NCBI GenBank assembly: GCA_902795935.1
Contig: CADBMS010000143.1
Location: 1-24,945, forward strand
Source: an uncultured Methanobrevibacter sp.
GTDB lineage: Archaea > Methanobacteriota > Methanobacteria > Methanobacteriales > Methanobacteriaceae
Direction of reading: 5' to 3'
Length of the DNA: 24,945 bases
The stretch's first letter is position 1, and the number at the start of each line of letters is the position of its first letter. Positions 8,078-14,580 of the stretch are shown here, in pieces. The notes below the pieces were generated by a model, which saw only the letters and a program-made list of their open reading frames with translations, had not been told where the DNA came from and searched no databases. The translations under genes were made by a program, and so were the position numbers.

Positions 8078-8344
8078 ATGCCAGCTATGAGATATAGATC
8101 TAGATCATACAGGAGAAGGCAAGTAAGAACTCCTGGTGGTAAAACTGTATTACGTTACAAAAAGAAAAAGACAAATAAGCATGTTTGTGCTGAATGTGGT
8201 AAATTACTTCACGGTGTTCCAAGAGGAAGGTCTTATGAAATTAATAAATTAGCAAAAACTAAAAAACGACCAAATAGGCCTTATGGTGGATATTTATGTA
8301 GTGAATGTGCTCGTAAAGTATTCAAAAGAGAGGCACGGTCATAA
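8078..8344 (+). CDS. rpl34e: 50S ribosomal protein L34e (eL34)
   Basis: This archaeal/eukaryotic large-subunit protein has 88 residues (MPAMRYRSRSYRRRQVRTPG...), very basic. Two CxxC pairs at residues 37/40 and 74/77 would bind zinc. The RTPGGKTVLRYKKKK and CAECGKLLHGVPRGR segments are family hallmarks. Its last base is the first base of the cytidylate kinase ATG (TAATG overlap), so translation of the two is coupled. Confidence 0.96.
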   Translation: MPAMRYRSRSYRRRQVRTPGGKTVLRYKKKKTNKHVCAECGKLLHGVPRGRSYEINKLAKTKKRPNRPYGGYLCSECARKVFKREARS

Positions 8345-8865
8345 TGATTATTACTATCGGTGGATTAGCAGGTACTGGTACCTCAACTACTGCTAAAATA
8401 TTATCTAAAATGTTAAATATGCCTTTTGTTTCTGCAGGCGATATTTTTCGTCAAATGGCTGAAGAGCAAAATATGGATATTTTAGAATTTAGCAATCTTG
8501 CCGAGAATAATATTAAAATAGACACTGAAATTGATTATAGACAAGCTAAATTGGCTAAAGAATCGAATAATCTCATATTAGAAGGTAGACTTTCAGCACA
8601 TTTTGTAGAAAATGCTGATTTAAAAGTTTGGTTAATAAGTCCTTTTGATGTTCGTGCTGAGCGAATATGCGAAAGAGAATCAAAAACAATTGATATTGTT
8701 AAAAAAGAAATTATAATTCGTGAAAAAAGTGAATCCTTAAGATATGATGAAATTCATGATATTGATATATCTAATTTAGATGTTTATGATTTAATCATTA
8801 ATACTAATAGTTTTGATGCTGAAAGTGTCGCTAAAATTATAGAAAAAGTTACAAAGGAGATTTAA
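8344..8865 (+). CDS. cmk: Cytidylate kinase, archaeal type (CMP/dCMP phosphorylation)
   Basis: The enzyme converts CMP to CDP with ATP. The 173-residue product has a nucleotide loop GGLAGTGTSTT (residues 6-16), then FVSAGDIFRQMA for nucleoside binding, ILEGRLSAHF, and the lid region with RAERICERE. The P-loop position normally held by lysine is threonine; I believe this GT variant is shared by archaeal Cmk, but could not check. The gene overlaps L34e by one base and ends two bases before L14e. Archaeal genomes often keep L34e-cmk-L14e-cbf5 together. Confidence 0.93.
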   Translation: MIITIGGLAGTGTSTTAKILSKMLNMPFVSAGDIFRQMAEEQNMDILEFSNLAENNIKIDTEIDYRQAKLAKESNNLILEGRLSAHFVENADLKVWLISPFDVRAERICERESKTIDIVKKEIIIREKSESLRYDEIHDIDISNLDVYDLIINTNSFDAESVAKIIEKVTKEI

Positions 8866-8867
8866 TT

Positions 8868-9089
8868 ATGCCAGCAATAGAAGTAGGAAGAGTTTGTTTA
8901 AAAATAGCAGGTAGAGAATCCGGTGAAAAATGTGTTATATTAGAAATTATTGATGAAAATTTTGTTGAAGTTGTAGGTAATTCTGTTAAAAACAGAAGAT
9001 GTAATATTAAACACTTAGAACCTATGGATGAAACAATCGATGTTAAATCTGGTGATGTTGAAGCTATAAAAAAACAACTCAAAGATTAG
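8868..9089 (+). CDS. rpl14e: 50S ribosomal protein L14e (eL14)
   Basis: This large-subunit protein has 73 residues and is a single KOW/SH3-like barrel: MPAIEVGRVCLKIAGRESGE, then KCVILEIIDENFVEV and RRCNIKHLEPMD. Length is normal for archaeal eL14; the eukaryotic form has a long C-terminal tail. AAGGAGATT at the end of cmk is the ribosome binding site. After it comes an 84-base AT-only gap before cbf5. Confidence 0.94.
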   Translation: MPAIEVGRVCLKIAGRESGEKCVILEIIDENFVEVVGNSVKNRRCNIKHLEPMDETIDVKSGDVEAIKKQLKD

Positions 9090-9111
9090 ATAATTTTTGA
9101 TTAAATAATTT

Positions 9112-9136
9112 ATTTAATTAATTATTTTAATTAAAT
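9112..9136. repeat. Perfect 10-bp AT-only inverted repeat before cbf5
   Basis: ATTTAATTAA (9112-9121) and TTAATTAAAT (9127-9136) are exact complements separated by five bases. The repeat sits in the gap between L14e and cbf5. It could end the upstream transcript or bind a regulator. Being AT-only in AT-rich DNA, it could also be chance. Confidence 0.4.
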
Positions 9137-9173
9137 GAAAGTTATCCATAATAAAATTAAAATATTGAATTAA

Positions 9174-10139
9174 ATGGAAAATTTTTTTATTAAATCTAAT
9201 TGTGAAACTGATATGGATTATGGTTGTCTACCAGAATCACGTCCCATACAAGAACATATACATAAAGGAATTATCAATTTGGATAAAACATCCGGACCTA
9301 CTTCTCATGAAATTGATTCATGGGTACGATTAATCCTTAATGCAAAAAAAACAGGACATGGTGGAACTCTAGATCCTAAAGTCACAGGTATTTTACCTAT
9401 AGGAATAAATCGAGCAACAAAAGTAATGCAACTTTTACTTAATGCAGGTAAAGAGTATGTATGTTTAATGAGATTACATCAAAAACTTGATGAAATTTCT
9501 ATAAGGGACATATTCCAAGAATTCCAAGGTAAAATTTACCAAACTCCTCCCTTAAAATCTGCAGTAAAACGAGAATTAAGGGTAAGAACTATATACTATT
9601 CTAATATTCTTGAATTAAATGATCAATATGTTCTATTTAAAATTGGTTGCGAGGGTGGAACATATGTTAGAACTTATTGTCATGATATTGGTGAAGCATT
9701 AGGTTGTGGCGCTCATATGGCAGAGTTACGTAGAACCCGTGTTGGAAATTCTTTCATGGAAGATGAAACATTAGTAACACTACAAGATTTAACAGATGCT
9801 TATTATTACTATATACATGATAATGACGAAACACAATTAAGGCATTGTATTCAACCTATGGAAAAAGCAACAATGCATTTACCTAAAGTATTTATAAGAG
9901 ATTCTGCAGTGGATGCTCTTTGTCATGGTGCGGATTTAGCTGCAGGTGGAATAGTGAAATTAACTTCTAATATTAAAAAAGGTGATCTTGTAGCTATAAT
10001 GACTTTAAAAGGAGAATTAGTATCTTCAGGTATAAGTCTTTATGATGCAGATATAATACATAGTGCTGATTCTGGAATTATGTTTGATTCACAAAAAGTT
10101 TTTATGGAGACTGGAATTTACCCTAAATTATGGAAATAA
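9174..10139 (+). CDS. cbf5: Archaeal Cbf5, H/ACA RNP and tRNA pseudouridine synthase
   Basis: This is the catalytic subunit of H/ACA ribonucleoproteins, which turn U into pseudouridine in rRNA; it can also make tRNA psi55. The 321-residue product has the TruB-type catalytic domain with GHGGTLDPKVTGILP and aspartate 67 as nucleophile. The family segment INLDKTSGPTSHEID comes before it and GGTYVRTYCHDIGEALGCGA after it. A C-terminal PUA domain spans about residues 240-321. The N-terminal part (about residues 1-30) is ordinary archaeal extension. No Shine-Dalgarno is visible before the ATG at 9174, so the message may be leaderless or the start may differ slightly. Confidence 0.94.
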   Translation: MENFFIKSNCETDMDYGCLPESRPIQEHIHKGIINLDKTSGPTSHEIDSWVRLILNAKKTGHGGTLDPKVTGILPIGINRATKVMQLLLNAGKEYVCLMRLHQKLDEISIRDIFQEFQGKIYQTPPLKSAVKRELRVRTIYYSNILELNDQYVLFKIGCEGGTYVRTYCHDIGEALGCGAHMAELRRTRVGNSFMEDETLVTLQDLTDAYYYYIHDNDETQLRHCIQPMEKATMHLPKVFIRDSAVDALCHGADLAAGGIVKLTSNIKKGDLVAIMTLKGELVSSGISLYDADIIHSADSGIMFDSQKVFMETGIYPKLWK

Positions 10140-10194
10140 TTCATTTAATAGATTTTAAACTTTTTATAATTATTTTTTGTATAAATTAAATGAA
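10140..10194 (+). terminator. Long-loop inverted repeat with T-runs after cbf5
   Basis: TTCATTTAAT (10140-10149) is the exact complement of ATTAAATGAA (10185-10194). The 35-base loop carries two T-rich runs (CTTTTTATAATTATTTTTTG). It begins directly at the cbf5 stop, so it is a plausible termination zone. The function is inferred. Confidence 0.35.
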
Positions 10195-10197
10195 AAA

Positions 10198-10228
10198 CCG
10201 AAACCTTTAAATTATAATATAAATATAC
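10198..10228 (+). promoter_or_regulatory. Candidate promoter upstream of tRNA-Ser
   Basis: CCGAAACCTTTAAATTATAA (10198-10217) resembles the strong BRE-plus-TATA pattern of methanogen stable-RNA promoters, with the CCGAAA block before a TTTAAATTA box. The start would be near 10235, giving a precursor leader of about 75 bases before the tRNA at 10312. Two weaker TATA-like stretches nearer the tRNA (about 10239-10250 and 10252-10261) are alternatives. The region between holds no other gene that I can see. Confidence 0.5.
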
Positions 10229-10311
10229 TTTTTATTACTATTTATAAGATATCTATTTATAGTGAAAATTTATGTATTACATATTTATTGTAAGACTTTT
10301 TTTTCAATCAT

Positions 10312-10398
<87 letters not shown>

Positions 10399-10410
10399 TA
10401 TTGGTACATA

Positions 10411-10456
10411 AGTGATGTTTTAAAAATTTATAATTTTAATATAATAAAATATCACT
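10411..10456 (+). ncRNA. Long hairpin directly after tRNA-Ser
   Basis: AGTGATGTTTTA (10411-10422) pairs with TAAAATATCACT (10445-10456) over twelve base pairs with one G-U. The stem continues as AAAATT (10423-10428) with AATTTT (10432-10437) around a 3-base loop, with a 7-base bulge. It begins 15 bases after the tRNA 3' end. No T-run follows, so it does not look like a normal terminator. It could be a 3' trailer structure, a processing signal or part of a small RNA. The pairing is seen directly; the function is unknown. Confidence 0.5.
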
Positions 10457-10470
10457 ATGACAATAACAGC

Positions 10471-10488
10471 ATTACATTAATATGTAAT
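10471..10488 (+). repeat. Perfect 7-bp hairpin between tRNA-Ser and S13
   Basis: ATTACAT (10471-10477) and ATGTAAT (10482-10488) are exact complements with a TAAT loop. This is the second hairpin in the gap. It could be RNA structure or a short operator-like palindrome just upstream of the S13 promoter candidate. Confidence 0.4.
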
Positions 10489-10495
10489 CACAAAA

Positions 10496-10510
10496 TTAAA
10501 AAATATAAAA
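10496..10510 (+). promoter_or_regulatory. Candidate promoter of the S13-to-RNA-polymerase operon
   Basis: TTAAAAAATATAAAA is a TATA-like stretch. It puts the expected start near 10530, exactly at the foot of the next hairpin, giving a leader of about 50 bases for S13. The A-rich context makes the exact position uncertain. Confidence 0.45.
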
Positions 10511-10528
10511 ACAGACACATAATAGTCT

Positions 10529-10556
10529 TGAATTCACAATCCCGTCTGTGAATTCG
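10529..10556 (+). promoter_or_regulatory. Hairpin in the S13 mRNA leader, with an alternative pairing
   Basis: GAATTCACA (10530-10538) and TGTGAATTC (10547-10555) form a perfect nine-base-pair stem, plus a closing U-G at 10529/10556, around an 8-base loop ATCCCGTC. The segment GTCTGT (10544-10549) in the loop and 3' strand is also the exact complement of ACAGAC (10511-10516) upstream, so two folds exclude each other. The Shine-Dalgarno GGAGG (10568-10572) follows 12 bases later. A role in controlling the S13 operon is an inference. Confidence 0.5.
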
Positions 10557-10579
10557 CTCTACTAAACGGAGGTTAATTA

Positions 10580-11038
10580 ATGGAAGAAGATTTTAAGCAT
10601 TTAGTGCGTATTTCCAGAAAAGATGTAAATGGAAATAAAAATATTGTAAATGCTTTAACTGAAATTAAAGGCGTTGGAAAACCATTAGCAAATGCATTAA
10701 TTATAGCTTTAGGTCTTGACGCAAATGCAAAAATGGGATTTGTTTCTGATGATGATGTTACAAAAATCGAAGATGCATTAAAAAACCCATTAAATTATAA
10801 TATTCCTGAATGGATGTTAAATAGACGCGAAGATTACGAAACTGGTGAAACCCTACATCTAATTGAATCCGACTTAGATATGATGCTTCGTAGTGATTTA
10901 AACCGAATGAAAAAAACTAGAAGCTATAAAGGTAGACGACATGAAGTAGGATTACCAGTCAGAGGTCAAAGGACCAAATCTACATTCAGAAAAGGTTCAT
11001 CTGTTGGTGTAAGAAGAAGAAGAGGAGGACCACAATAG
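10580..11038 (+). CDS. rps13: 30S ribosomal protein S13 (uS13)
   Basis: This small-subunit head protein contacts 5S/23S rRNA bridges and tRNA. The 152-residue product has the helix-two-turn-helix part TEIKGVGKPLANALIIALGL. Its C-terminal tail is very basic, with LRSDLNRMKKTRSYKGRRHE and GLPVRGQRTKSTFRKG before the end RRRGGPQ. It opens the archaeal alpha-type operon (S13, S4, S11, RpoD). ACGGAGG precedes the ATG. Its leader holds the hairpin described above. Confidence 0.97.
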   Translation: MEEDFKHLVRISRKDVNGNKNIVNALTEIKGVGKPLANALIIALGLDANAKMGFVSDDDVTKIEDALKNPLNYNIPEWMLNRREDYETGETLHLIESDLDMMLRSDLNRMKKTRSYKGRRHEVGLPVRGQRTKSTFRKGSSVGVRRRRGGPQ

Positions 11039-11092
11039 ATCAGTAATGATCAATTGTAACTCAAAATTAACACTTTATAAGGAGACATGATT

Positions 11093-11614
11093 ATGGGACA
11101 TCCAAGAAAAGCAAGGAAAAAATATAATACACCACCTCATCCATGGAATGCGGATAGGATAAAAACAGAAAACAAACTCATGACCAAATATGGTTTAAAA
11201 AATAAAAAAGAGATTTGGAAAGCAGACACATTGGTTAGAAGATATAGAAGGGATGCAAGATACTTACTTGGTTTTTCTTCTGATCAAAAAGAACATGAAA
11301 GAAATGAATTATTAGGACATTTAACTAATTTTGGAATTTTATCTGAAAATGCTGATCTTGAAAATATTTTAGATTTGACTGTTGAAGATGTTTTAAATCG
11401 TAGATTACAAACTATGGTGCATCAAAAAGGATTATCTAGAACTGCTAAAGAAGCAAGAATTTTTGTTGTTCATGGGCATATAGCATTAAATGGTAAAAAA
11501 ATAGATTCGCCAAGTTATATGGTTAAAAGAGGAGAAGAAGATAATATAGATTTCTATGCTTCATCACCTGTAGCTAAACAATTCCAAAATAAAACTGCTG
11601 AGGAAAAAGACTAA
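11093..11614 (+). CDS. rps4: 30S ribosomal protein S4 (uS4)
   Basis: This primary 16S rRNA-binding assembly protein has 173 residues. It starts MGHPRKARKKYNTPPHPWNA, the archaeal uS4 N-terminus. An S4 RNA-binding domain around residues 100-150 contains LQTMVHQKGLSRTAKEARIF and VVHGHIALNGKKIDSPSYMV. ATG 11093 is preferred because GGAGA (11081-11085) is seven bases upstream; the in-frame ATG at 11087 is too close to it and adds two residues. The stop is 12 bases before S11. Confidence 0.96.
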   Translation: MGHPRKARKKYNTPPHPWNADRIKTENKLMTKYGLKNKKEIWKADTLVRRYRRDARYLLGFSSDQKEHERNELLGHLTNFGILSENADLENILDLTVEDVLNRRLQTMVHQKGLSRTAKEARIFVVHGHIALNGKKIDSPSYMVKRGEEDNIDFYASSPVAKQFQNKTAEEKD

Positions 11615-11626
11615 GAGGTTATTATT

Positions 11627-12019
11627 ATGGCAGATAAAGAAAAATGGGGTATTGCTAATATTTATTCATCATTTAATAATACAATTATAACCATTACTGA
11701 TATTACTGGAGCTGAAACAATTACTCAATGGTCTGGTGGAAAAGTTGTAAGGGCAGATAGACAAGAAGCTTCACCTTTTGCAGCAATGGAAGCAGCTACT
11801 CGTGCAGCAGACGATGCAAAAGAAAAAGGAATTACAGGATTACATATTAAAGTACGTGCTCCTGGTGGAAATGGTCCTAGAACTCCGGGTCCTGGGGCTC
11901 AAGCAACTATAAGGGCTTTAGCTAGAGCAGGAATACGGATTGGTAAAATTGAAGATGTAACTCCTATACCTCATGATGGTACTGGAAGACCTGGAGGTAA
12001 AAGAGGAAGAAGGGTCTAA
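11627..12019 (+). CDS. rps11: 30S ribosomal protein S11 (uS11)
   Basis: This platform protein near the mRNA exit site has 130 residues. It begins MADKEKWGIANIYSSFNNTI and has the signature GGNGPRTPGPGAQATIRALA. The C-terminus DVTPIPHDGTGRPGGKRGRR is nearly invariant in archaea and eukaryotes. AGAGGTT precedes the ATG. The RpoD start follows its stop after one base, so the two are tightly coupled. Confidence 0.97.
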   Translation: MADKEKWGIANIYSSFNNTIITITDITGAETITQWSGGKVVRADRQEASPFAAMEAATRAADDAKEKGITGLHIKVRAPGGNGPRTPGPGAQATIRALARAGIRIGKIEDVTPIPHDGTGRPGGKRGRRV

Positions 12020-12020
12020 T

Positions 12021-12806
12021 ATGGAATTTGAAGTCATTAATAAGAATAAAGATGAACTAGTGTTCATGGTAAATGGGGCAGATATTGCTTTTGTCAATGC
12101 AATAAGAAGAATTTGTATGATGGAAGTGCCAACTATTGCAATAGATGATGTGAATCTTGTAAAAAATGATTCTGCCATGTTCAATGAAGTTCTAGCACAT
12201 AGATTGGGATTATTGCCAATAGCCTCGGATATTAAATCAATTGAAGGGTTAGTCATGCCTGATGAGTGTGATTGTGGGGAGTATTGCCCTCAATGTAGTG
12301 TGCCAATGACTCTTAATAAAAAAGGTCCATGTGTAGTTTATTCTAAAGACTTAGAATCATTAGATCAAAAAATAAAACCAGTATATGACACTATACCTCT
12401 TTTAAAACTCAAAGAAGATGAAGAAGTATGTCTTGAAGCTTATGCACAATTAGGAATTGGAAAAGAACATGCAAAATGGCAACCAACAATTGTATGTGCA
12501 TATAAATTTTATCCTGAATTAACTTTTGGTGATGAATGTACTTCCTGTGGTAACTGTGCAGGTGCTTGTCCAAGGGGTGTACTACAATACAACAACAATA
12601 AAGTTGAAATCATGGATTTAACTAATTGTTCCATGTGTAAAAGTTGTTACAGAGCATGTGATGATAGAGTTATCAATATAAGTTTTGATGATTCAAAATT
12701 CATTTTCAAAATTGAGACTGATGGGTCAATCCCTCCAGAAGAGGTTTTACTCAAAGCTTGTGATGTATTATCAGACAAAGCAGACAAGATTATTGAAATA
12801 GTATAA
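12021..12806 (+). CDS. rpoD: DNA-directed RNA polymerase subunit D (Rpb3/alpha-like) with two [4Fe-4S] motifs
   Basis: RpoD pairs with RpoL to form the platform that starts RNA polymerase assembly. The 261-residue product has the alpha-like dimerisation domain (NAIRRICMMEVPTIAIDDV, EVLAHRLGLLPIA). A CxCx3Cx2C loop at C83, C85, C89 and C92 matches the zinc loop of eukaryotic Rpb3. A ferredoxin-like insert has cysteines 173/176/179/183 and 203/206/209/213, enough for two [4Fe-4S] clusters as in methanogen RpoD. The ATG at 12021 is one base after the S11 stop. A longer in-frame reading from 11973 runs inside S11 and is not likely. Confidence 0.96.
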   Translation: MEFEVINKNKDELVFMVNGADIAFVNAIRRICMMEVPTIAIDDVNLVKNDSAMFNEVLAHRLGLLPIASDIKSIEGLVMPDECDCGEYCPQCSVPMTLNKKGPCVVYSKDLESLDQKIKPVYDTIPLLKLKEDEEVCLEAYAQLGIGKEHAKWQPTIVCAYKFYPELTFGDECTSCGNCAGACPRGVLQYNNNKVEIMDLTNCSMCKSCYRACDDRVINISFDDSKFIFKIETDGSIPPEEVLLKACDVLSDKADKIIEIV

Positions 12807-12818
12807 TGGAGGCATATT

Positions 12819-13184
12819 ATGGTAAGAAAAGTTACCAAAACTAATCCAAATTTAACTAAACTCATAGGAACTCTCAAAAAACAATCAAACATTGAAAATG
12901 TGGCAATTTGGAAAAATATTGCTAAAAGATTAGAGAGATCCACTCGAAGACAAGCTGAAGTTAATTTATCAACAATTAATAGAAATTCTGATGATGATGA
13001 AACTATTATTATTGCAGGGAAAGTTTTAGGTAGTGGTGAAATTAGCCACAAAGTAACTGTAGCAGCATTATCGTTCTCAGAATCAGCTCAGAAAAAAATT
13101 GAAAATGCAGGCGGTAAATGCCTAGACATTGATGCTCTTCTGGAAGAAAATCCTAAAGGTAGCAACGTCAAAATATTAGAATAA
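12819..13184 (+). CDS. rpl18e: 50S ribosomal protein L18e (eL18)
   Basis: This archaeal/eukaryotic large-subunit protein is structurally related to L15. The 121-residue product has KTNPNLTKLIGTLKKQSNI at the N-terminus, then WKNIAKRLERSTRRQAEVNL, GKVLGSGEISHKVTVAALSF, and AQKKIENAGGKCLDIDALL, which resembles the L15 C-terminal signature. ATGGAGG just after the RpoD stop is the ribosome binding site. The order RpoD-L18e-L13-S9-RpoN is standard in euryarchaea. Confidence 0.96.
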   Translation: MVRKVTKTNPNLTKLIGTLKKQSNIENVAIWKNIAKRLERSTRRQAEVNLSTINRNSDDDETIIIAGKVLGSGEISHKVTVAALSFSESAQKKIENAGGKCLDIDALLEENPKGSNVKILE

Positions 13185-13199
13185 ATAATGGTGTTTATT

Positions 13200-13622
13200 A
13201 TGATTATCGATGCAAAAGGACATATTTTAGGAAGACTAGCAAGTATTGTTAGTAAAAAACTTCTTGAAGGAGAAAATGTCATAGTGCTTAATGCAGAAAA
13301 AATAATTCTCACTGGAAATAAAGATTGGGCTTATGCTAAGTATAAACAAAGAGTTGATAGAGCAAGTATTTCTAATCCTAGGGATTTAGGTCCTAAATAT
13401 CCAAGAAGACCAGATGATATTTTCAGGAGAACTGTAAGGGGAATGTTACCTTACAAAAAAACAACTGGAAGAATGGCTTATAAAAATTTAAAAGCATTTG
13501 TAGGCGTTCCTCGTGAATTTACAGATGAAGAAACAGTAAATGTGCCAGAAGCAAAAGCTGGTGCTGTTAAAAAAGGCATGGAGCTTGGTGAAATTTCCAA
13601 ACTTCTAGGAGCTAAATTTTAA
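13200..13622 (+). CDS. rpl13: 50S ribosomal protein L13 (uL13)
   Basis: This early-assembly large-subunit protein has 140 residues. It begins MIIDAKGHILGRLASIVSKK, a near-perfect family N-terminus, and contains DIFRRTVRGMLPYKKTTGRM and LKAFVGVPREF. ATG 13200 is the start: GGTG (13190-13193) seven bases upstream is the binding site. An in-frame ATG at 13188 would overlap that site and add four residues without family support. Confidence 0.95.
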   Translation: MIIDAKGHILGRLASIVSKKLLEGENVIVLNAEKIILTGNKDWAYAKYKQRVDRASISNPRDLGPKYPRRPDDIFRRTVRGMLPYKKTTGRMAYKNLKAFVGVPREFTDEETVNVPEAKAGAVKKGMELGEISKLLGAKF

Positions 13623-13639
13623 TCGCAGGATGTGTAATA

Positions 13640-14041
13640 ATGACTAAAGTTGTACATACAAGTGGAAAACGAAAAACTGCTATTGCTAGAGGTACTTTAC
13701 GTGAAGGAAAAGGACGAGTAAGAGTAAATAAAGTTCCAGTAGAACTATATGATCCAGTAATAGCTCGTAATAAAATATTAGAACCACTAACATTAGCTGG
13801 TGATGTAATCAATGATGTTGACATTGATATCAAAGTTATTGGTGGAGGAATAGTTGGACAAGCAGAAGCTGCCCGTATGGTTATTGCTAAAGGTTTAATT
13901 CAATGGACTAATGACATGAACTTAAAAGAAGTTTTCTCTCAATATGATAGAACTATGTTAGTTGGGGATCCAAGACGTTCTGAGCCTAAAAAATATGGTG
14001 GTAAAGGAGCTCGTGCTAGAAAACAAAAAAGTTATCGTTAA
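13640..14041 (+). CDS. rps9: 30S ribosomal protein S9 (uS9)
   Basis: This head protein has a C-terminal tail that reaches the P-site tRNA. The 133-residue product begins with VVHTSGKRKTAIARGTLREG and contains VIGGGIVGQAEAARMVIAKG. It ends GGKGARARKQKSYR with the conserved basic -YR tail. GCAGGATGTG lies before the ATG. A run of seven T at 14060-14066 follows the stop, so termination is possible here even though RpoN and RpoK continue on the same strand. Confidence 0.97.
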   Translation: MTKVVHTSGKRKTAIARGTLREGKGRVRVNKVPVELYDPVIARNKILEPLTLAGDVINDVDIDIKVIGGGIVGQAEAARMVIAKGLIQWTNDMNLKEVFSQYDRTMLVGDPRRSEPKKYGGKGARARKQKSYR

Positions 14042-14059
14042 GTACGATATCTTCCCACA

Positions 14060-14075
14060 TTTTTTTAATATAAAG
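14060..14075 (+). promoter_or_regulatory. T-run and TATA box between S9 and RpoN
   Basis: Seven T (14060-14066) run directly into AATATAAAG, a TATA-like box at about 14066-14075. The start site would be near 14095, shortly before the RpoN ATG at 14109. The same bases can therefore serve as terminator of the S13-S9 unit and promoter of the RpoN unit. This is inferred from sequence. Confidence 0.4.
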
Positions 14076-14108
14076 AAATGCAATTAATTAACAAAATCAG
14101 AGGATAAA

Positions 14109-14276
14109 ATGATTCCAATAAGGTGTATAAGTTGTGGTAAACCAGTATCCGCATATTTTGATGAGTATCAAGATAGAATTGCTAAAGGTGAAGACCCAAA
14201 AGCAGTACTTGACGATTTAGGAATCACCAGATACTGTTGTAGACGAATGTTAATTACTCATGTGGAAACATGGTGA
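14109..14276 (+). CDS. rpoN: DNA-directed RNA polymerase subunit N (Rpb10-like)
   Basis: This small zinc-binding subunit stabilises the D-L-N-P assembly platform of archaeal RNA polymerase. The 55-residue product begins MIPIRCISCGKPVSAYFDEY, holding the CxxC pair at residues 6 and 9. A CC pair (TRYCCRRMLITHVE) near the C-terminus completes the atypical zinc site typical of Rpb10. Length is normal. AGAGGA precedes the ATG. The gene is small but unmistakable. Confidence 0.96.
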   Translation: MIPIRCISCGKPVSAYFDEYQDRIAKGEDPKAVLDDLGITRYCCRRMLITHVETW

Positions 14277-14299
14277 TGGGAATATAACAAAATCTTGAA

Positions 14300-14312
14300 A
14301 ATTTATAATATA
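14300..14312 (+). promoter_or_regulatory. Candidate TATA box before RpoK
   Basis: ATTTATAATATAT lies after the RpoN stop and would start transcription near 14331, shortly before the RpoK start region. Complementary TTGAAAA and TTTTCAA segments flank it (14295-14301 and about 14324-14330). Support is compositional only. Confidence 0.35.
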
Positions 14313-14352
14313 TTATTCATGATTTTTCAAAAGGATATTGATTATTAATTTA

Positions 14353-14547
14353 ATGATTCTGGAGGATGAAAAGATAGTATCAAGTAATTTGACCAGATTT
14401 GAAAAAGCTAGGATTATAGGTGCAAGAGCATTACAATTAGCAATGGGTGCAAAACCCTTAGTTAAAGTTGAAGAACCTATTGATCCTATAGATATAGCAA
14501 CATTAGAGCTTAAAAAGAAACTTATCCCTTTAGATATAAGAAAATAG
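14353..14547 (+). CDS. rpoK: DNA-directed RNA polymerase subunit K (Rpb6/omega-like)
   Basis: This small subunit clamps RpoA' and helps polymerase assembly, as omega and Rpb6 do. The 64-residue product contains the family core LTRFEKARIIGARALQLAMG, then PIDIATLELKKKLIPLDIRK. The core is clear but the start is not. ATG 14353 (MILEDEKIV...) has no Shine-Dalgarno. TTG 14338 would add five residues, with AAGGA only two bases upstream. GGAGG at 14361-14365 lies inside the frame with no usable start downstream at normal distance. A leaderless message from ATG 14353 would fit the TATA box at about 14305. Confidence 0.88.
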   Translation: MILEDEKIVSSNLTRFEKARIIGARALQLAMGAKPLVKVEEPIDPIDIATLELKKKLIPLDIRK

Positions 14548-14580
14548 TGCATGTAACTATTCTTATACGAGGTGTTTTTT

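Noticed and set aside
10411..10456. Hairpin after tRNA-Ser read as a C/D-box RNA because of GTGATGT
   Set aside because: No CTGA box D was found in the gap, and the motif is inside a strong stem.
10411..10456. Same hairpin as a standard terminator
   Set aside because: No T-run follows the 3' strand, so it was kept as an unassigned RNA structure.
11973..12020. Longer RpoD start inside S11
   Set aside because: The first sixteen residues would be read from S11 coding sequence in another frame; ATG 12021 gives the family N-terminus.
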